DNA of 64,000 nucleotides from Actinophytocola algeriensis (GCF_014203735.1 NZ_JACHJQ010000009.1:186001-250000), one strand, 5' to 3'. Shown: positions 7,227 through 15,843, counted from the stretch's first letter. Notes: generated by a model from the letters alone, not told the origin. Numbers and translations are program-made.

Positions 7227-8096
7227 TCAGCGTTTCGCGGGTTGCCGTTGCGGGGGAACGGCTTCCTTGCCCTTCTCCTCGGCAGCAGCGGGCGGAGCGG
7301 ACGTGGTGGGCTCCTCCGCCTCGCCCTCCACGGGTTCCATCAGCGACGTGCTCACGTCCAGCAGCTTCTTCGTCTCGCGGAGGCGGTTGCTCAGCTGCTC
7401 ACGCACGGCCGTCAGCTTCCGCACCTCCGCCGTCACCGAGTCGACCCGGCGGCGGGCCTCCTCGTCGGCGGCGGTCAGGCGGGCGGTGACCTCCCGGTCG
7501 CAGTCCGACCTGGCCTTGTCCAGTTCTCGGCGGAGGGCATCGCGTTTGGCGGCCATCGACTCGGAGAACTCCCGGTCGATCCGGATGCGGTCGCGTTCCG
7601 CGGCCTTGTCGATGGCCTCCTGGCGGCGTTCCGCCTCGGTGGTCATCTCCTCCACCTTCGCCTTCGCCGACGCCATCATCGACTTGCGCGTGCGCGTCAG
7701 TTCCACGTGTTGCTCGTCCAGGGAGCGGAGCAGGGCGCGGTAGTGGTCGCGCAGTTCCGACGATGCCTTCTCCGTCGCCGACCAGGTCTGTTCCGCCGCG
7801 ACCTTCGCCCTGGCGGTCACCTCGGCTGCCTGCGCCTTCGCGATCGCCAGCATCCGCGCGCCGCTCTGCTCGTCGCCCTGGTTGTCGAGGCGGTCTCCCA
7901 GTGCGGCTATCTCGCGGCGGGCGATCTCCAGCTCACCGCGCAACTCCGCCGCCTGTGCCGCCGCCTCTTCGCGTTCCGATGCGACGCGTTCCAGCGCCGC
8001 GGCCAGCTCGTCCATGCGCTGTCTGACCTGTTCACGGTCGAAACCGTGGCGCACCACGGTGAAGCCTGCCGGGTCGCGGTCATCGACAGCTGCCAT
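7227..8096 (-). CDS. DivIVA-like coiled-coil protein
   Basis: The protein has 289 residues. A short N-terminal segment, FTVVRHGFDREQVRQRMDEL, matches the DivIVA/GpsB membrane-targeting motif (F-x-x-x-x-x-G-Y/F-x-x-x-x-V). A long, heptad-rich, highly charged coiled coil then covers about residues 25-250, and the tail is proline/alanine/glutamate-rich and disordered. Such proteins organise polar growth or septation in actinobacteria, but this one lacks the extra features that identify Wag31 itself, so it is best called a DivIVA-domain protein. It is transcribed in the same direction as the upstream SDR gene, 69 bp apart. Confidence 0.75.
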   Translation of the reverse strand: MAAVDDRDPAGFTVVRHGFDREQVRQRMDELAAALERVASEREEAAAQAAELRGELEIARREIAALGDRLDNQGDEQSGARMLAIAKAQAAEVTARAKVAAEQTWSATEKASSELRDHYRALLRSLDEQHVELTRTRKSMMASAKAKVEEMTTEAERRQEAIDKAAERDRIRIDREFSESMAAKRDALRRELDKARSDCDREVTARLTAADEEARRRVDSVTAEVRKLTAVREQLSNRLRETKKLLDVSTSLMEPVEGEAEEPTTSAPPAAAEEKGKEAVPPQRQPAKR

Positions 8097-8165
8097 GGTG
8101 GAACCGTACTCGGATGACCACGTCCCGCAACAGATCTGGTTGTCGTCAGTCCTATGTAGACAAGG

Positions 8166-10160
8166 TCACCAGTGGAAGCCCCTCGTCAGGCGGGCCAGTG
8201 CCATGGCCGCCGCGCCGAGGTGGCGGTCACCCTTGCCGATCTTCATCCGGCCGGAGCCGCCTGCGGCCGTCGAGTCGGGGAAGATCCGGTAGCCCTGGTA
8301 GGCGATCGCGTCGACCAGGCCCGGGGCCACCGTGTACGCGGCGGAGATCATCCTGCCCGTCGGCGTGCCGATGTGCTTCGGGCGCTCGAGCAGTGCCTCC
8401 ATCACCATGTCCGCCGCCTGTTCCGCGGACTTCGTCGGGAACGCGTCGTAGATCTTGGTCGGGCGGATCATCGGGGTCCTGACCAGCGGCATGTGCACGG
8501 TGGTGAACGTGATGCCCGCGCCGTGGGTCTCCGTCGCGACGATCTTGGAGAAGTAGTCCAGCGCCGCCTTCGACGCCACGTACGCGGAGAACCTCGGCGC
8601 GATGCCCTGCACGCCGATCGACGACACGTTCACGACGTGCCCGAACCGGCGCTCGATCATGTGCGGCATCAGCGCGAGGATCAGCCGCACGGCACCGAAG
8701 TAGTTGATCGCCATCGCGCGCTCGTAGTCGTGCATGCGGTCGTAGGACAACTGGACGGACCGGCGGATCGACCGGCCCGCGTTGTTCACCAGCATGTCGA
8801 TGCCCGGCTGCTCCACCAGCATCCGCTCGACGGTCTTCGCCACCGACTCGTCGTCGGTGAGGTCGCACGGGTACACGTACGCGTGCCCGCCCGCCGCGGC
8901 GATCTCGGCGCGGACCTCCTCCAGCTCGGTCTGCCTGCGCGCCACCAGCAGCGGCACGCCACCGGCCTCGGCGACCTTCAGCGCGGTGGCCCGCCCGATG
9001 CCCGACGAGGCACCCGTGATCACCACGCGCCTGCCGTCCAGCTCACCGCGCTGGCCGTGCCTGCGCGCCCGGAAGGGGTCGAGGTGCTCACGCCAGTACC
9101 GCCACAGGACGTCCGCGTAGTCCGCCAGCGGCGGCACGTCCACACCAGAGCTCGCGAGCGCGAGCCGGGTCTCGGTCGAGTCGAAGACCGGTTCGAACGT
9201 GAGCGTGGTCAGCAGCACCGGGGGGATCCCGAGCCGGTCGAGCACCGCGTCCCGCGCGATCGTCACGCCCGGCACGTGCTCGGCCAGCTTCACGAGGTTG
9301 ACCAGCGGCTTCGCCAGGCCCTTGCCCAGCGCCACGGTCGAGACCGGTGCGCCCGCCGCCTTCGCGAACGCGTCGTAGACCTCGCGTGCGGACTGCGGCG
9401 ACGGGTTGACCAGGTGGAACGCGTGCCCGTCCAGCCCCGGCGCGGTCACCAGGTGCGCCATGGCCTTCGCCACGTAGTCGACCGGCACGATGTTGGTGCC
9501 GCCGATGTCCGGGAACACCACCGGCACGCTCGGCACCGCCGACAGCCGCTGCAGCGCGGGGAAGAAGTAGTACGGCCCGTCGATCTTGTCCATCTCGCCG
9601 GTGACCGAGTTGCCGACCACGATCGCGGGCCGGTAGATCCGCCACGGCACCTCGGTTTGCGACCGCACCAGGCGCTCGGACTCGAACTTCGTGCGGTGGT
9701 ACGGGGTGACGAGCCGCTGGCCCGCGTCGAACATCTCCTCGGTGAACCGGCCGCGGTAGTCACCGGCGACGGCCACCGACGACACGTGGTGCAGGCAGCC
9801 GACGGCGAGCGCGCAGGCCAGGTCGAGCACGTGCCTGGTGCCGTCGACGTTCGCGGCGATGCTCGCGTCGTCGTCGGCCGCGATGTCGTACAGCGCGGCG
9901 AGGTGCACGAGGTGGTCGACGGTGCCGGTCAGCTCGGCGATCTGCTCGTCGGCGATGCCGAGCCGCTCCGCCCGCACGTCACCGATCAGGTTGCGCGCCT
10001 TCTCCGCGGCAGGCCAGTCGCGTGCCACGTCGGCGAGGCGGTCCTGGGAGCGCTCGCGCACCAGCACCCACACCCGTTCGGTGTCGGGCCTGGCCAGGAT
10101 CTCCGCGACGTAGTGCCGTCCGATCAGGCCGGTCGCACCGGTCACCAGGTAGGTCGCCAT
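8166..10160 (-). CDS. Two-domain SDR, fatty acyl-CoA reductase-like
   Basis: The protein has 664 residues and two Rossmann domains in tandem. Residues 1-350 are an extended SDR with GATGLIG (8-14) and a Y-x-x-x-K motif (YHRTK, about 164). Residues 370-660 are a classical SDR with GASSGIG, NNAG and the YVASK active-site motif. This architecture and length match the actinobacterial AcrA1-like acyl-CoA reductases, which make fatty aldehydes or alcohols. The reaction here is inferred from architecture alone. The ATG is preceded by GGAG on the minus strand. The deacetylase-like gene is 16 bp upstream, so the two are probably co-transcribed. Confidence 0.82.
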   Translation of the reverse strand: MATYLVTGATGLIGRHYVAEILARPDTERVWVLVRERSQDRLADVARDWPAAEKARNLIGDVRAERLGIADEQIAELTGTVDHLVHLAALYDIAADDDASIAANVDGTRHVLDLACALAVGCLHHVSSVAVAGDYRGRFTEEMFDAGQRLVTPYHRTKFESERLVRSQTEVPWRIYRPAIVVGNSVTGEMDKIDGPYYFFPALQRLSAVPSVPVVFPDIGGTNIVPVDYVAKAMAHLVTAPGLDGHAFHLVNPSPQSAREVYDAFAKAAGAPVSTVALGKGLAKPLVNLVKLAEHVPGVTIARDAVLDRLGIPPVLLTTLTFEPVFDSTETRLALASSGVDVPPLADYADVLWRYWREHLDPFRARRHGQRGELDGRRVVITGASSGIGRATALKVAEAGGVPLLVARRQTELEEVRAEIAAAGGHAYVYPCDLTDDESVAKTVERMLVEQPGIDMLVNNAGRSIRRSVQLSYDRMHDYERAMAINYFGAVRLILALMPHMIERRFGHVVNVSSIGVQGIAPRFSAYVASKAALDYFSKIVATETHGAGITFTTVHMPLVRTPMIRPTKIYDAFPTKSAEQAADMVMEALLERPKHIGTPTGRMISAAYTVAPGLVDAIAYQGYRIFPDSTAAGGSGRMKIGKGDRHLGAAAMALARLTRGFHW

Positions 10161-10176
10161 CGAGAAGCTCCTTCCG

Positions 10177-11286
10177 CTACGACACCTGAGCGTGCGGCTT
10201 CGTCCGGTAGGTGTCCAGGACCTCGGGGTCCTGCAGTTTCATCCACGCGATCACTTCGGAGTACGTGGCGCACACCGTCTGGGGGCGCACGCACACCTCG
10301 TTCATGAACTGTTCCGTCGCCCGGCTGAACGCGCCACCCGACCAGTCGTTGAAGTGGTTCCCGACCGTCAGCGGCGCGCGGTTGGTGTTGTACGCGGCCT
10401 GGTAGGCGGCCCGGTACGTGTCGAGGGTGACCGAGGTGAACTCCGCGTCGCGGCCGGGCTCCTCCTTCGCGCCGTTCAGCGAGTACCAGAGGTTGTAGTC
10501 CATCATGATCACCCGCTTGCCCGACAGCGCGGGCACCCGGATCACCGGCACCCAGAACTCCCACACGCCGTCGCGCAGCTCCGGCCACGCGATGCCCTCG
10601 CTGGTGACGCTGGTGTCGTAGGTCATGGCGCGCTCGCCGACCGCGGGGAGGAACTCGTCCGGGTCGCCCTCGAGGCAGGGCACGCGGCCGCCCTTGAACG
10701 CGTTCTCCGGCACCGCGAGCCCCCTGGCAGCCGCGCCGCGCACGATCGAGAAGAACTGGTCGAGCTCGGAGGTCCAGTCGGCCGTCGTCCACCGGCCGCC
10801 GCTTGGCTCGTTGCCCGCGCAGAAGTGCCCGTTGTAATGGGTGCCGATCTCGTGGCCCCGCTGGTACGCGGTGTTGAGGTCGTCGATGCGGGTCGCGACC
10901 TCGGCGTCGGTGCCGCCGAAGCTGATCGACGCGCGCCCGCGCCCGTGGCCGGGACCCGCGTACTCGCCGCGCAGGTGGTCCGGCAGCAGGTAGATGCCCG
11001 ACAGGAAGCCGGTGACGTGCGCGTTCACCTTCTCCGCGAGCGGGAGGACGCGCTGCCAGTGCGCGTGCGACCCGGCGCCGTCGAAGGAGAAGAGGACGAA
11101 CTGCGGCGGCTTCTCACCGTCACGGAGCTTGCGCATCCAGTCCGGCGGCGCGGCCTTGCCCTGCGCGACCGGGACCTCCCCGGTCCGTGAGGGACGGTCC
11201 GGGCCGAGCGTGCCGAGGACCAGCAGGATCAGGAAGGTCAGTGCGAGCGCGACTCCGGTGACGATCGGCCCCCAGCGCCGGCTCAT
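10177..11286 (-). CDS. Membrane-anchored NodB-like polysaccharide deacetylase homologue
   Basis: The protein has 369 residues. An N-terminal hydrophobic helix (residues 8-28) looks like an uncleaved anchor and puts the rest outside the membrane. The catalytic-type region starts with VLFSFDGAG (about 64-72), in place of the usual TFDD. It continues with HEIGTHYNGHFC (about 146-157), which supplies the two histidines of the H-x-x-x-H metal site. The divergent first motif, with a single aspartate, makes activity uncertain. It lies directly upstream of the acyl-CoA reductase-like gene and could modify cell-envelope glycans or lipids with it. Confidence 0.7.
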   Translation of the reverse strand: MSRRWGPIVTGVALALTFLILLVLGTLGPDRPSRTGEVPVAQGKAAPPDWMRKLRDGEKPPQFVLFSFDGAGSHAHWQRVLPLAEKVNAHVTGFLSGIYLLPDHLRGEYAGPGHGRGRASISFGGTDAEVATRIDDLNTAYQRGHEIGTHYNGHFCAGNEPSGGRWTTADWTSELDQFFSIVRGAAARGLAVPENAFKGGRVPCLEGDPDEFLPAVGERAMTYDTSVTSEGIAWPELRDGVWEFWVPVIRVPALSGKRVIMMDYNLWYSLNGAKEEPGRDAEFTSVTLDTYRAAYQAAYNTNRAPLTVGNHFNDWSGGAFSRATEQFMNEVCVRPQTVCATYSEVIAWMKLQDPEVLDTYRTKPHAQVS

Positions 11287-11410
11287 GGCGTCCTCCCGTG
11301 ATCCTCCGTAAGGCTAACGGAGAGTAGCCCGCCAGCCGGGGGACGCTGGGCCGGGTGAGTCGTTGGCGGTTAGTGTTCCCCCAGGGTTGGGCATAACGAT
11401 CACGCATAAC

Positions 11411-11432
11411 CGAGTAAAGTCACTTTTACTCG
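11411..11432. promoter_or_regulatory. 8-bp inverted repeat upstream of the Bax-inhibitor gene
   Basis: CGAGTAAA (11411-11418) and TTTACTCG (11425-11432) are perfect inverted arms around a 6-bp spacer, in the AT-richer part of the divergent intergenic region 11287-11500. Either an operator or a transcript hairpin would fit. No matching regulator is identifiable nearby. Confidence 0.5.
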
Positions 11433-11500
11433 CCGGGAACGGACCGGCATGGTTGTGCGTTGAACCCGGTGCAGGACCAGAACAGGCCCAGGAGGAACAG

Positions 11501-12304
11501 GTGCGTTCTACCAGTAATCCCGCGTTCCGGAACTTGCCTCAGGGCGGGTTCGGCGGCGGCTACGCGGGCTTCCAGACCCAGCCGCAGGCGAACATGCCGG
11601 GATACGGCGGCTACCAGGCGCCGCCGACCACGGGTGAGCGCCCGATGACGGTCGACGACGTGGTCACCAAGACCGCGTTGACGCTCGGCCTCGCGCTGAT
11701 CACCGGCGTCATCACGGCCGTGGCGGTGCTGAGCGAGACCATCAGCCCGTTCCCGCCGATGATCGGCGGCCTGATCGTCGGCCTCGTGCTGGCGTTGGTC
11801 ATCATCTTCAAGCAGATGCCGAAGCCGGGCCTCGTGCTCGGGTACTCGGCGGCGGAGGGTGTGTTCCTCGGCGCCATCACCGGTGTCTTCGAGGCGCTCG
11901 TCCCCGGCATCGCGCTGCAGGCCATCCTCGGTACGGGGCTGGTGTTCATCGTGATGCTCGTCGTCTACAAGACGGGCGCGGTGCGCGTCACGCCGAAGCT
12001 GACCAAGTGGATCATCGGTGCCACGGTCGCGGCCGCCGGCCTCATGCTGATCAACCTGATCATGTCGCTGTTGGGCGTCAACATGGGTCTGCGTGACGGC
12101 AGCACCATGGCGATCATCTTCTCGATCATCGTGATCGGCATCGCGGCGTTCAACTTCCTGTTGGACTTCGACATGGCGGACCAGATGATCCGTACGGGCA
12201 TGCCGTCCAAGTACGCGTGGCTGGCCGCGTTCGGCCTGATGACCACGCTGGTGTGGCTGTACCTGGAGATCCTGCGCCTGCTGTACTACTTGAACTCCGA
12301 CTAG
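11501..12304 (+). CDS. Bax inhibitor-1/YccA family membrane protein
   Basis: The protein has 267 residues. A glycine- and proline-rich cytoplasmic N terminus (about 45 residues) leads into DVV.KTALTLGLALITGV, after which seven hydrophobic segments follow to the C terminus. The last transmembrane segments contain the YAWLAAFGLMTTLVWLYLEILRLL motif typical of the actinobacterial BI-1-like (YccA/DUF1707-independent) family. The family is linked to membrane stress and calcium leak, with no proven role in actinobacteria. GTG 11501 has an ideal AGGAGG at 11490-11495. An in-frame upstream start at 11363 would add a non-conserved extension and is rejected. Confidence 0.9.
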   Translation: MRSTSNPAFRNLPQGGFGGGYAGFQTQPQANMPGYGGYQAPPTTGERPMTVDDVVTKTALTLGLALITGVITAVAVLSETISPFPPMIGGLIVGLVLALVIIFKQMPKPGLVLGYSAAEGVFLGAITGVFEALVPGIALQAILGTGLVFIVMLVVYKTGAVRVTPKLTKWIIGATVAAAGLMLINLIMSLLGVNMGLRDGSTMAIIFSIIVIGIAAFNFLLDFDMADQMIRTGMPSKYAWLAAFGLMTTLVWLYLEILRLLYYLNSD

Positions 12305-12315
12305 ACCTTTCCCGG

Positions 12316-12352
12316 GAAGGGGCGTTCCGTCGTGCGGGCGGGACGCCCCTTC
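12316..12352. terminator. Hairpin terminator between convergent genes
   Basis: GAAGGGGCGT (12316-12325) pairs perfectly with ACGCCCCTTC (12343-12352). It lies 12 bp after the Bax-inhibitor gene and 47 bp before the end of the convergent ArsR gene. Confidence 0.75.
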
Positions 12353-12360
12353 TGTCATGT

Positions 12361-12413
12361 CCGGGACAGTCGGGTCCGGACAGTCATACCCGGAACAGTC
12401 AGGTCCCGAACAG
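12361..12413. repeat. Imperfect 15-bp tandem repeats
   Basis: Three and a half units share the core CCGG(G/A)ACAGTC: starts at 12361, 12376, 12390 and a truncated one at 12405. The last unit runs over the 3' end of the ArsR/DUF5937 gene. They follow the terminator directly and have no coding explanation. Confidence 0.6.
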
Positions 12414-13325
12414 CTGCTCGGCCACCGAGGTCCGCGAGTAGAGGACGAACCGCCCGACCCGGTGTGCCGACACCAGCCCGGCCGCCTTCAGCGCGGTGAG
12501 GTGCTGGCTGACCCCGCCTGCCGTGAGCCCGGTCCGCGCGGCGAGCTCGGTGGTGGACGCGGGGTTGTCCAGCTCGGCGAGCAGCCGCGCACGGCTCGCG
12601 CCGAACACGCCGACCAGCGCGGAGGACGGCGAGGTCGTCCGGGTCCAGAGCTCCCCGATCCCGCGCGGCGGGTACCGCAGCGTCGGCTGCCAGCCGGGCA
12701 CGGTGATCGAGAAGACCCTCGGCCACACGAACGCCGACGGCACCAGCAGCAGGCCCTTGCCGCGCAGCCCCCGCCGGGCCGACACCCGCGGGTGGTCGAT
12801 GACAAGGCGCTCGTCCCGCCACCTCACGGCGGGGTTGAGGTCGCCGAACAGGGCGGACGCGCCCCCGGTGGTCAGTCTCCTGGCCCGGTACTGGACGTCG
12901 GCTTCGAGCAGCGCCCGCACCCTCGGCCAGAAGGGCGCCAGCGCCCGGTCCCAGTACTCCTGGATCACGTCGGCCAGTTCCCCGGCGTCCGGCACGGTGG
13001 TGATCTCGGGAATCGCGGCCACCTCCCGCGCGACCTGCTCGGCAGGCGTCGCGCGCACGGTCGCCAGCTCGTCCGCCAGCTCTGGCAGGGGAGCGGTGGG
13101 CGGCGGGCAGATGAACCCGGGGATCACCCGCGTCGGCACGAGGTCGTGGAGCAGCCGCCAGTCGAACCCCGTGAGCCGCTCGCGCGCCTGACCTGCCCAC
13201 GGCGCGTGCAGGTCGTGCCCGGCGCCGCCTTTGAGCACCCAGACGGACGCGACGACCTCCCACAGCGGCGAGAAGGCGAACCGCGTGTACGCCACGTCGG
13301 CGGCGGTGAACGACAGCTCCAGCAT
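12399..13325 (-). CDS. DUF5937 ArsR-family transcriptional regulator
   Basis: The 308-residue protein begins LSFTAADVAYTRFAFSPLWEVVASVWVL, the mark of the DUF5937 N-terminal domain (about residues 1-230). It ends with a winged helix (ARARLLAELDNPASTTELAARTGLTAGGVSQHLTALKAAGLV) near 240-300. The HTH is C-terminal, which is the normal arrangement for these long actinobacterial ArsR proteins. It is transcribed away from an MFS exporter 54 bp upstream. Such pairs usually consist of a regulator and the exporter it controls. The ligand is unknown. Confidence 0.85.
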   Translation of the reverse strand: MLELSFTAADVAYTRFAFSPLWEVVASVWVLKGGAGHDLHAPWAGQARERLTGFDWRLLHDLVPTRVIPGFICPPPTAPLPELADELATVRATPAEQVAREVAAIPEITTVPDAGELADVIQEYWDRALAPFWPRVRALLEADVQYRARRLTTGGASALFGDLNPAVRWRDERLVIDHPRVSARRGLRGKGLLLVPSAFVWPRVFSITVPGWQPTLRYPPRGIGELWTRTTSPSSALVGVFGASRARLLAELDNPASTTELAARTGLTAGGVSQHLTALKAAGLVSAHRVGRFVLYSRTSVAEQLFGT

Positions 13326-13379
13326 TGAGCCCAGGCTAAATCAATCGGCACCCACGACGCTGGTGACCAGGCTCGTTCC

Positions 13380-14591
13380 GTGAACAGAGACTTCCGCCTG
13401 CTCTTCACCGCGGCCGCCGTGAGCCGCCTCGGCACCTCGATCACCTACGTGGCGATGCCCCTGATCGCCGTGACCGCGCTCGACGCGTCCCCTGGCGAGG
13501 TGGGCCTGCTGGCGACACTGAGCACGATCGCGTTCCTGGTCATCGGCCTGCCCGCGGGCGCGTGGACCGACCGCGTCCGGCGGCGCGGCGTGTTGATCGC
13601 CGCGGACCTGGCCCGCGCGGCGATCCTGCTGTCGGTCCCGGTCGCGTGGTGGCTGGACGCGCTGACGATGGGCCAGCTGTACGCGGTGGTGTCGGCGGCA
13701 GGCGTCGGCACGGTGTTCTTCGACGTGGCGAACCAGTCGTACCTGCCACAGGTGGTCGGCCGCCCGGCCCTGCTGGCGGCGAACACCCGCCTGGTGAGCA
13801 TGGACGCGCTGAACGACATCGCGGGCCGGGGCGTGGCCGGTTTCGTGGTGGCGCTGGTGACGGCCCCGGCGGCACTGCTGCTGGACGCGGCGAGCTACGT
13901 CGTGTCGGCGTGGTGCGTGCTCCGCATCCACCACCGCGAGCCGCGCCCGTCCCGGGTGAGCGGCCGCGGCCACATCCGCGAGGGCGTGCGGTTCGTGGTG
14001 TCGCACCCGGTGCTGCGCGCGCTGGCGGTGGCGGGTGCGCTGAGCAACCTGGGCATCGTGCTGGTGCTGACGATGCTGCCGGTGGTCCTGGTCGACGAGC
14101 TGGGTCTTGGCGCGGGGGTGCTCGGCCTGTTCCTGGCCTCGGGCGGCGTGGGGATGCTGGCGGGTTCGCTGCTGGCCAGGGGGCTGGCGGCCAGGTTCGG
14201 CGCGGGCCGGGTGGTGCTGCTGGCGAGCGCGGCGATCGCCCCGTTCGGCTTCGGCATGGCCTTCGTCGACCGCGGTCCTGGCCTGTGGCTGGCGGGCGCG
14301 ACGTGGCTGGTGGTGACGACGAAGATCGGTGCGGACAACGTGCTGAGCGTGAGCTTCCGCCAGCAGATCACCCCGGACGCCTTGCTGGGCCGCGTGATGG
14401 CGACGTTCCGGTTCCTGCTGACGGGCGCGGTCGCCGTCGCGGGCGGGCTGGCCGGTGGGCTGGGGCAGGTGTGGGGCCCGAGGGCGGCGCTGGTGGCGGG
14501 CGGGTGCGCGCTGGCGTGCGTGTGGGTCCCGGTACTGCTCTCACCACTGCGCCACACGAAGGAGCTGGCGACGGCGGCGCCACCGAGCTGA
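13380..14591 (+). CDS. MFS transporter (probable drug/metabolite exporter)
   Basis: The 403-residue protein has twelve hydrophobic segments in two six-helix halves. The conserved loop 2-3 motif is partly preserved as GAWTDRVRRR (about residues 60-69). The family resembles MFS_3/enterobactin-exporter-like permeases, with the LVSMDALNDIAGRGVAGFV segment in helix 5. The GTG start at 13380 lies 54 bp from the divergent DUF5937 regulator, which is likely to control it. The substrate cannot be deduced. Confidence 0.87.
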   Translation: MNRDFRLLFTAAAVSRLGTSITYVAMPLIAVTALDASPGEVGLLATLSTIAFLVIGLPAGAWTDRVRRRGVLIAADLARAAILLSVPVAWWLDALTMGQLYAVVSAAGVGTVFFDVANQSYLPQVVGRPALLAANTRLVSMDALNDIAGRGVAGFVVALVTAPAALLLDAASYVVSAWCVLRIHHREPRPSRVSGRGHIREGVRFVVSHPVLRALAVAGALSNLGIVLVLTMLPVVLVDELGLGAGVLGLFLASGGVGMLAGSLLARGLAARFGAGRVVLLASAAIAPFGFGMAFVDRGPGLWLAGATWLVVTTKIGADNVLSVSFRQQITPDALLGRVMATFRFLLTGAVAVAGGLAGGLGQVWGPRAALVAGGCALACVWVPVLLSPLRHTKELATAAPPS

Positions 14592-14696
14592 ACGAAGAGC
14601 GACCCCGGCCACCGGGAGACACCGGCCCGACGGGACCCGCGAAACCAGATCCCGTGTTACAGCAGGAATTTACGAGTTCTACACTGAGCCCCGGTC

Positions 14697-14714
14697 TTGT
14701 GAAGCGCTTCCCAA
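14697..14714. promoter_or_regulatory. Rex-like operator, distal (one mismatch)
   Basis: TTGTGAA-GCGC-TTCCCAA differs by one base from the dyad TTGTGAA-N4-TTCACAA, which matches the Streptomyces Rex operator pattern. Its centre lies 33 bp, about three helical turns, from the perfect copy downstream, so both would face the same side of the DNA. Confidence 0.6.
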
Positions 14715-14728
14715 CAGGCACGCGGGAG

Positions 14729-14748
14729 CTTGTGAAGATTTTCACAAG
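14729..14748. promoter_or_regulatory. Rex-like operator, proximal (perfect palindrome)
   Basis: CTTGTGAAGATTTTCACAAG is a perfect dyad that contains TTGTGAA-N4-TTCACAA. Rex senses the NADH/NAD+ ratio and is known to repress respiratory genes, including nuo, in Streptomyces. The position 115 bp upstream of the nuoA start fits this. No rex gene is in the window, so the factor is inferred. Confidence 0.75.
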
Positions 14749-14752
14749 GCAG

Positions 14753-14772
14753 GGGTTAGGCATGCCTAACCC
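14753..14772. promoter_or_regulatory. Perfect 20-bp palindrome in the nuo leader region
   Basis: GGGTTAGGCATGCCTAACCC is a perfect dyad 4 bp after the proximal Rex-like site. The GGTTAG/CTAACC arms recall iron boxes, but the 6-bp centre is too wide for an IdeR/DtxR site. The binding factor is unknown. Confidence 0.55.
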
Positions 14773-14862
14773 GTGGTGCCGTCGGAGAGCCCCATAGGGT
14801 GCCCGACGAGCGGTGCCGATGGTGAGCTCCGCAAGCTCCGCTCACGGGGAAAGGACGGCAAG

Positions 14863-15282
14863 GTGTCACTCGTAGCTGTCAGCACATCTGTAGCACAGAA
14901 CGAGAACGTCTCAGCGGGGTTGGGAAGCTATCTCCCGTTGCTCCTGCTCTTCGTTCTGGCGGCCGGCTTCGCCGTGTTCTCCGCCCTGCTCGGACCGCTG
15001 GTCGGGCCGAAGCGCTACAACCGCGCGAAGTTCGAGGCCTACGAGTGCGGGATCGAGCCGTCGCCGCAGCCGGTGGTCGGTGGCGGCCGCGTTCCGGTCG
15101 CCTACTACCTCACGGCGATGCTCTTCATCCTGTTCGACATCGAAATGGTGTTCCTCTACCCGTTCGCCGTGTCCGCGGACGCGCTCGGGCTGTTCGGGCT
15201 GGTGGAGATCTTCTTGTTCATCGCGACGCTCGGCTTCGCCTACGCCTACGTGTGGCGGCGCGGCGGGCTCGACTGGAACTGA
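14863..15282 (+). CDS. nuoA: NADH-quinone oxidoreductase subunit A
   Basis: A 139-residue membrane subunit of proton-pumping NDH-1 with three transmembrane helices. The family signature is KFEAYECGIEPSPQP (about residues 55-69), followed by the conserved acidic loop FILFDIEMVFLYPFA. GTG 14863 is chosen because an AAAGGA ribosome site precedes it and because the upstream in-frame extension is non-conserved. It is the first gene of a 14-gene nuo operon. The upstream region carries two Rex-like sites and a further palindrome. Confidence 0.95.
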   Translation: MSLVAVSTSVAQNENVSAGLGSYLPLLLLFVLAAGFAVFSALLGPLVGPKRYNRAKFEAYECGIEPSPQPVVGGGRVPVAYYLTAMLFILFDIEMVFLYPFAVSADALGLFGLVEIFLFIATLGFAYAYVWRRGGLDWN

Positions 15283-15294
15283 CGGGAGGCGGAC

Positions 15295-15843
15295 ATGGGA
15301 CTCGAAGAGCGGCTCCCGAACGGCATCCTCCTGGCCAGCTTGGAGAAGCTGGTCAACTGGGGCCGTAAGAACTCGCTGTGGCCGGCGACCTTCGGTCTGG
15401 CCTGCTGCGCGATCGAGATGATGACGACCGGTGCCCCGCGCTACGACCTCGCGCGGTTCGGCATGGAACGCTTCAGCGCGACGCCGCGCCAGGCCGACCT
15501 GATGATCGTCGCGGGCCGGGTGACCAACAAGATGGCGCCGGTCCTGCGCCAGATCTACGACCAGATGGCCGAGCCGAAGTGGGTGCTCGCCATGGGCGTG
15601 TGCGCCTCCTCCGGCGGGATGTTCAACAACTACGCGGTCGTCCAGGGCGTCGACCACGTGGTGCCGGTCGACATGTACCTGCCCGGCTGCCCGCCCCGCC
15701 CCGAGATGCTGCTGGACGCGATCCTCAAGCTGCACGCGAAGATCCAGGACGAGCCGCTGAACGCGCGCCGTGCCGCGCTGCGCGAGGCCGAGGGCAAGCG
15801 CACCGAGCTGATCGCCTCCTCCGTCAAGTACGCGAAGAAGTGA
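15295..15843 (+). CDS. nuoB: NADH-quinone oxidoreductase subunit B
   Basis: A 182-residue subunit carrying iron-sulfur cluster N2, the last cluster before the quinone. The cysteine ligands are visible: the tandem pair in CCAIEMM, the cysteine in VCASSGGMF, and the one in LPGCPPRPE. All four are present, so the cluster should form. It follows nuoA by 12 bp and precedes nuoC by 6 bp. Confidence 0.97.
   Translation: MGLEERLPNGILLASLEKLVNWGRKNSLWPATFGLACCAIEMMTTGAPRYDLARFGMERFSATPRQADLMIVAGRVTNKMAPVLRQIYDQMAEPKWVLAMGVCASSGGMFNNYAVVQGVDHVVPVDMYLPGCPPRPEMLLDAILKLHAKIQDEPLNARRAALREAEGKRTELIASSVKYAKK

Noticed and set aside
8172-10307. A 711-codon plus-strand frame opposite the double SDR
   Set aside because: It has no recognisable motif, while the minus strand has complete SDR motifs.
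14753-14772. IdeR/DtxR iron box in the nuo leader
   Set aside because: The GGTTAG and CTAACC arms are separated by 6 bp instead of the 1 bp found in iron boxes, so it is reported as unassigned.
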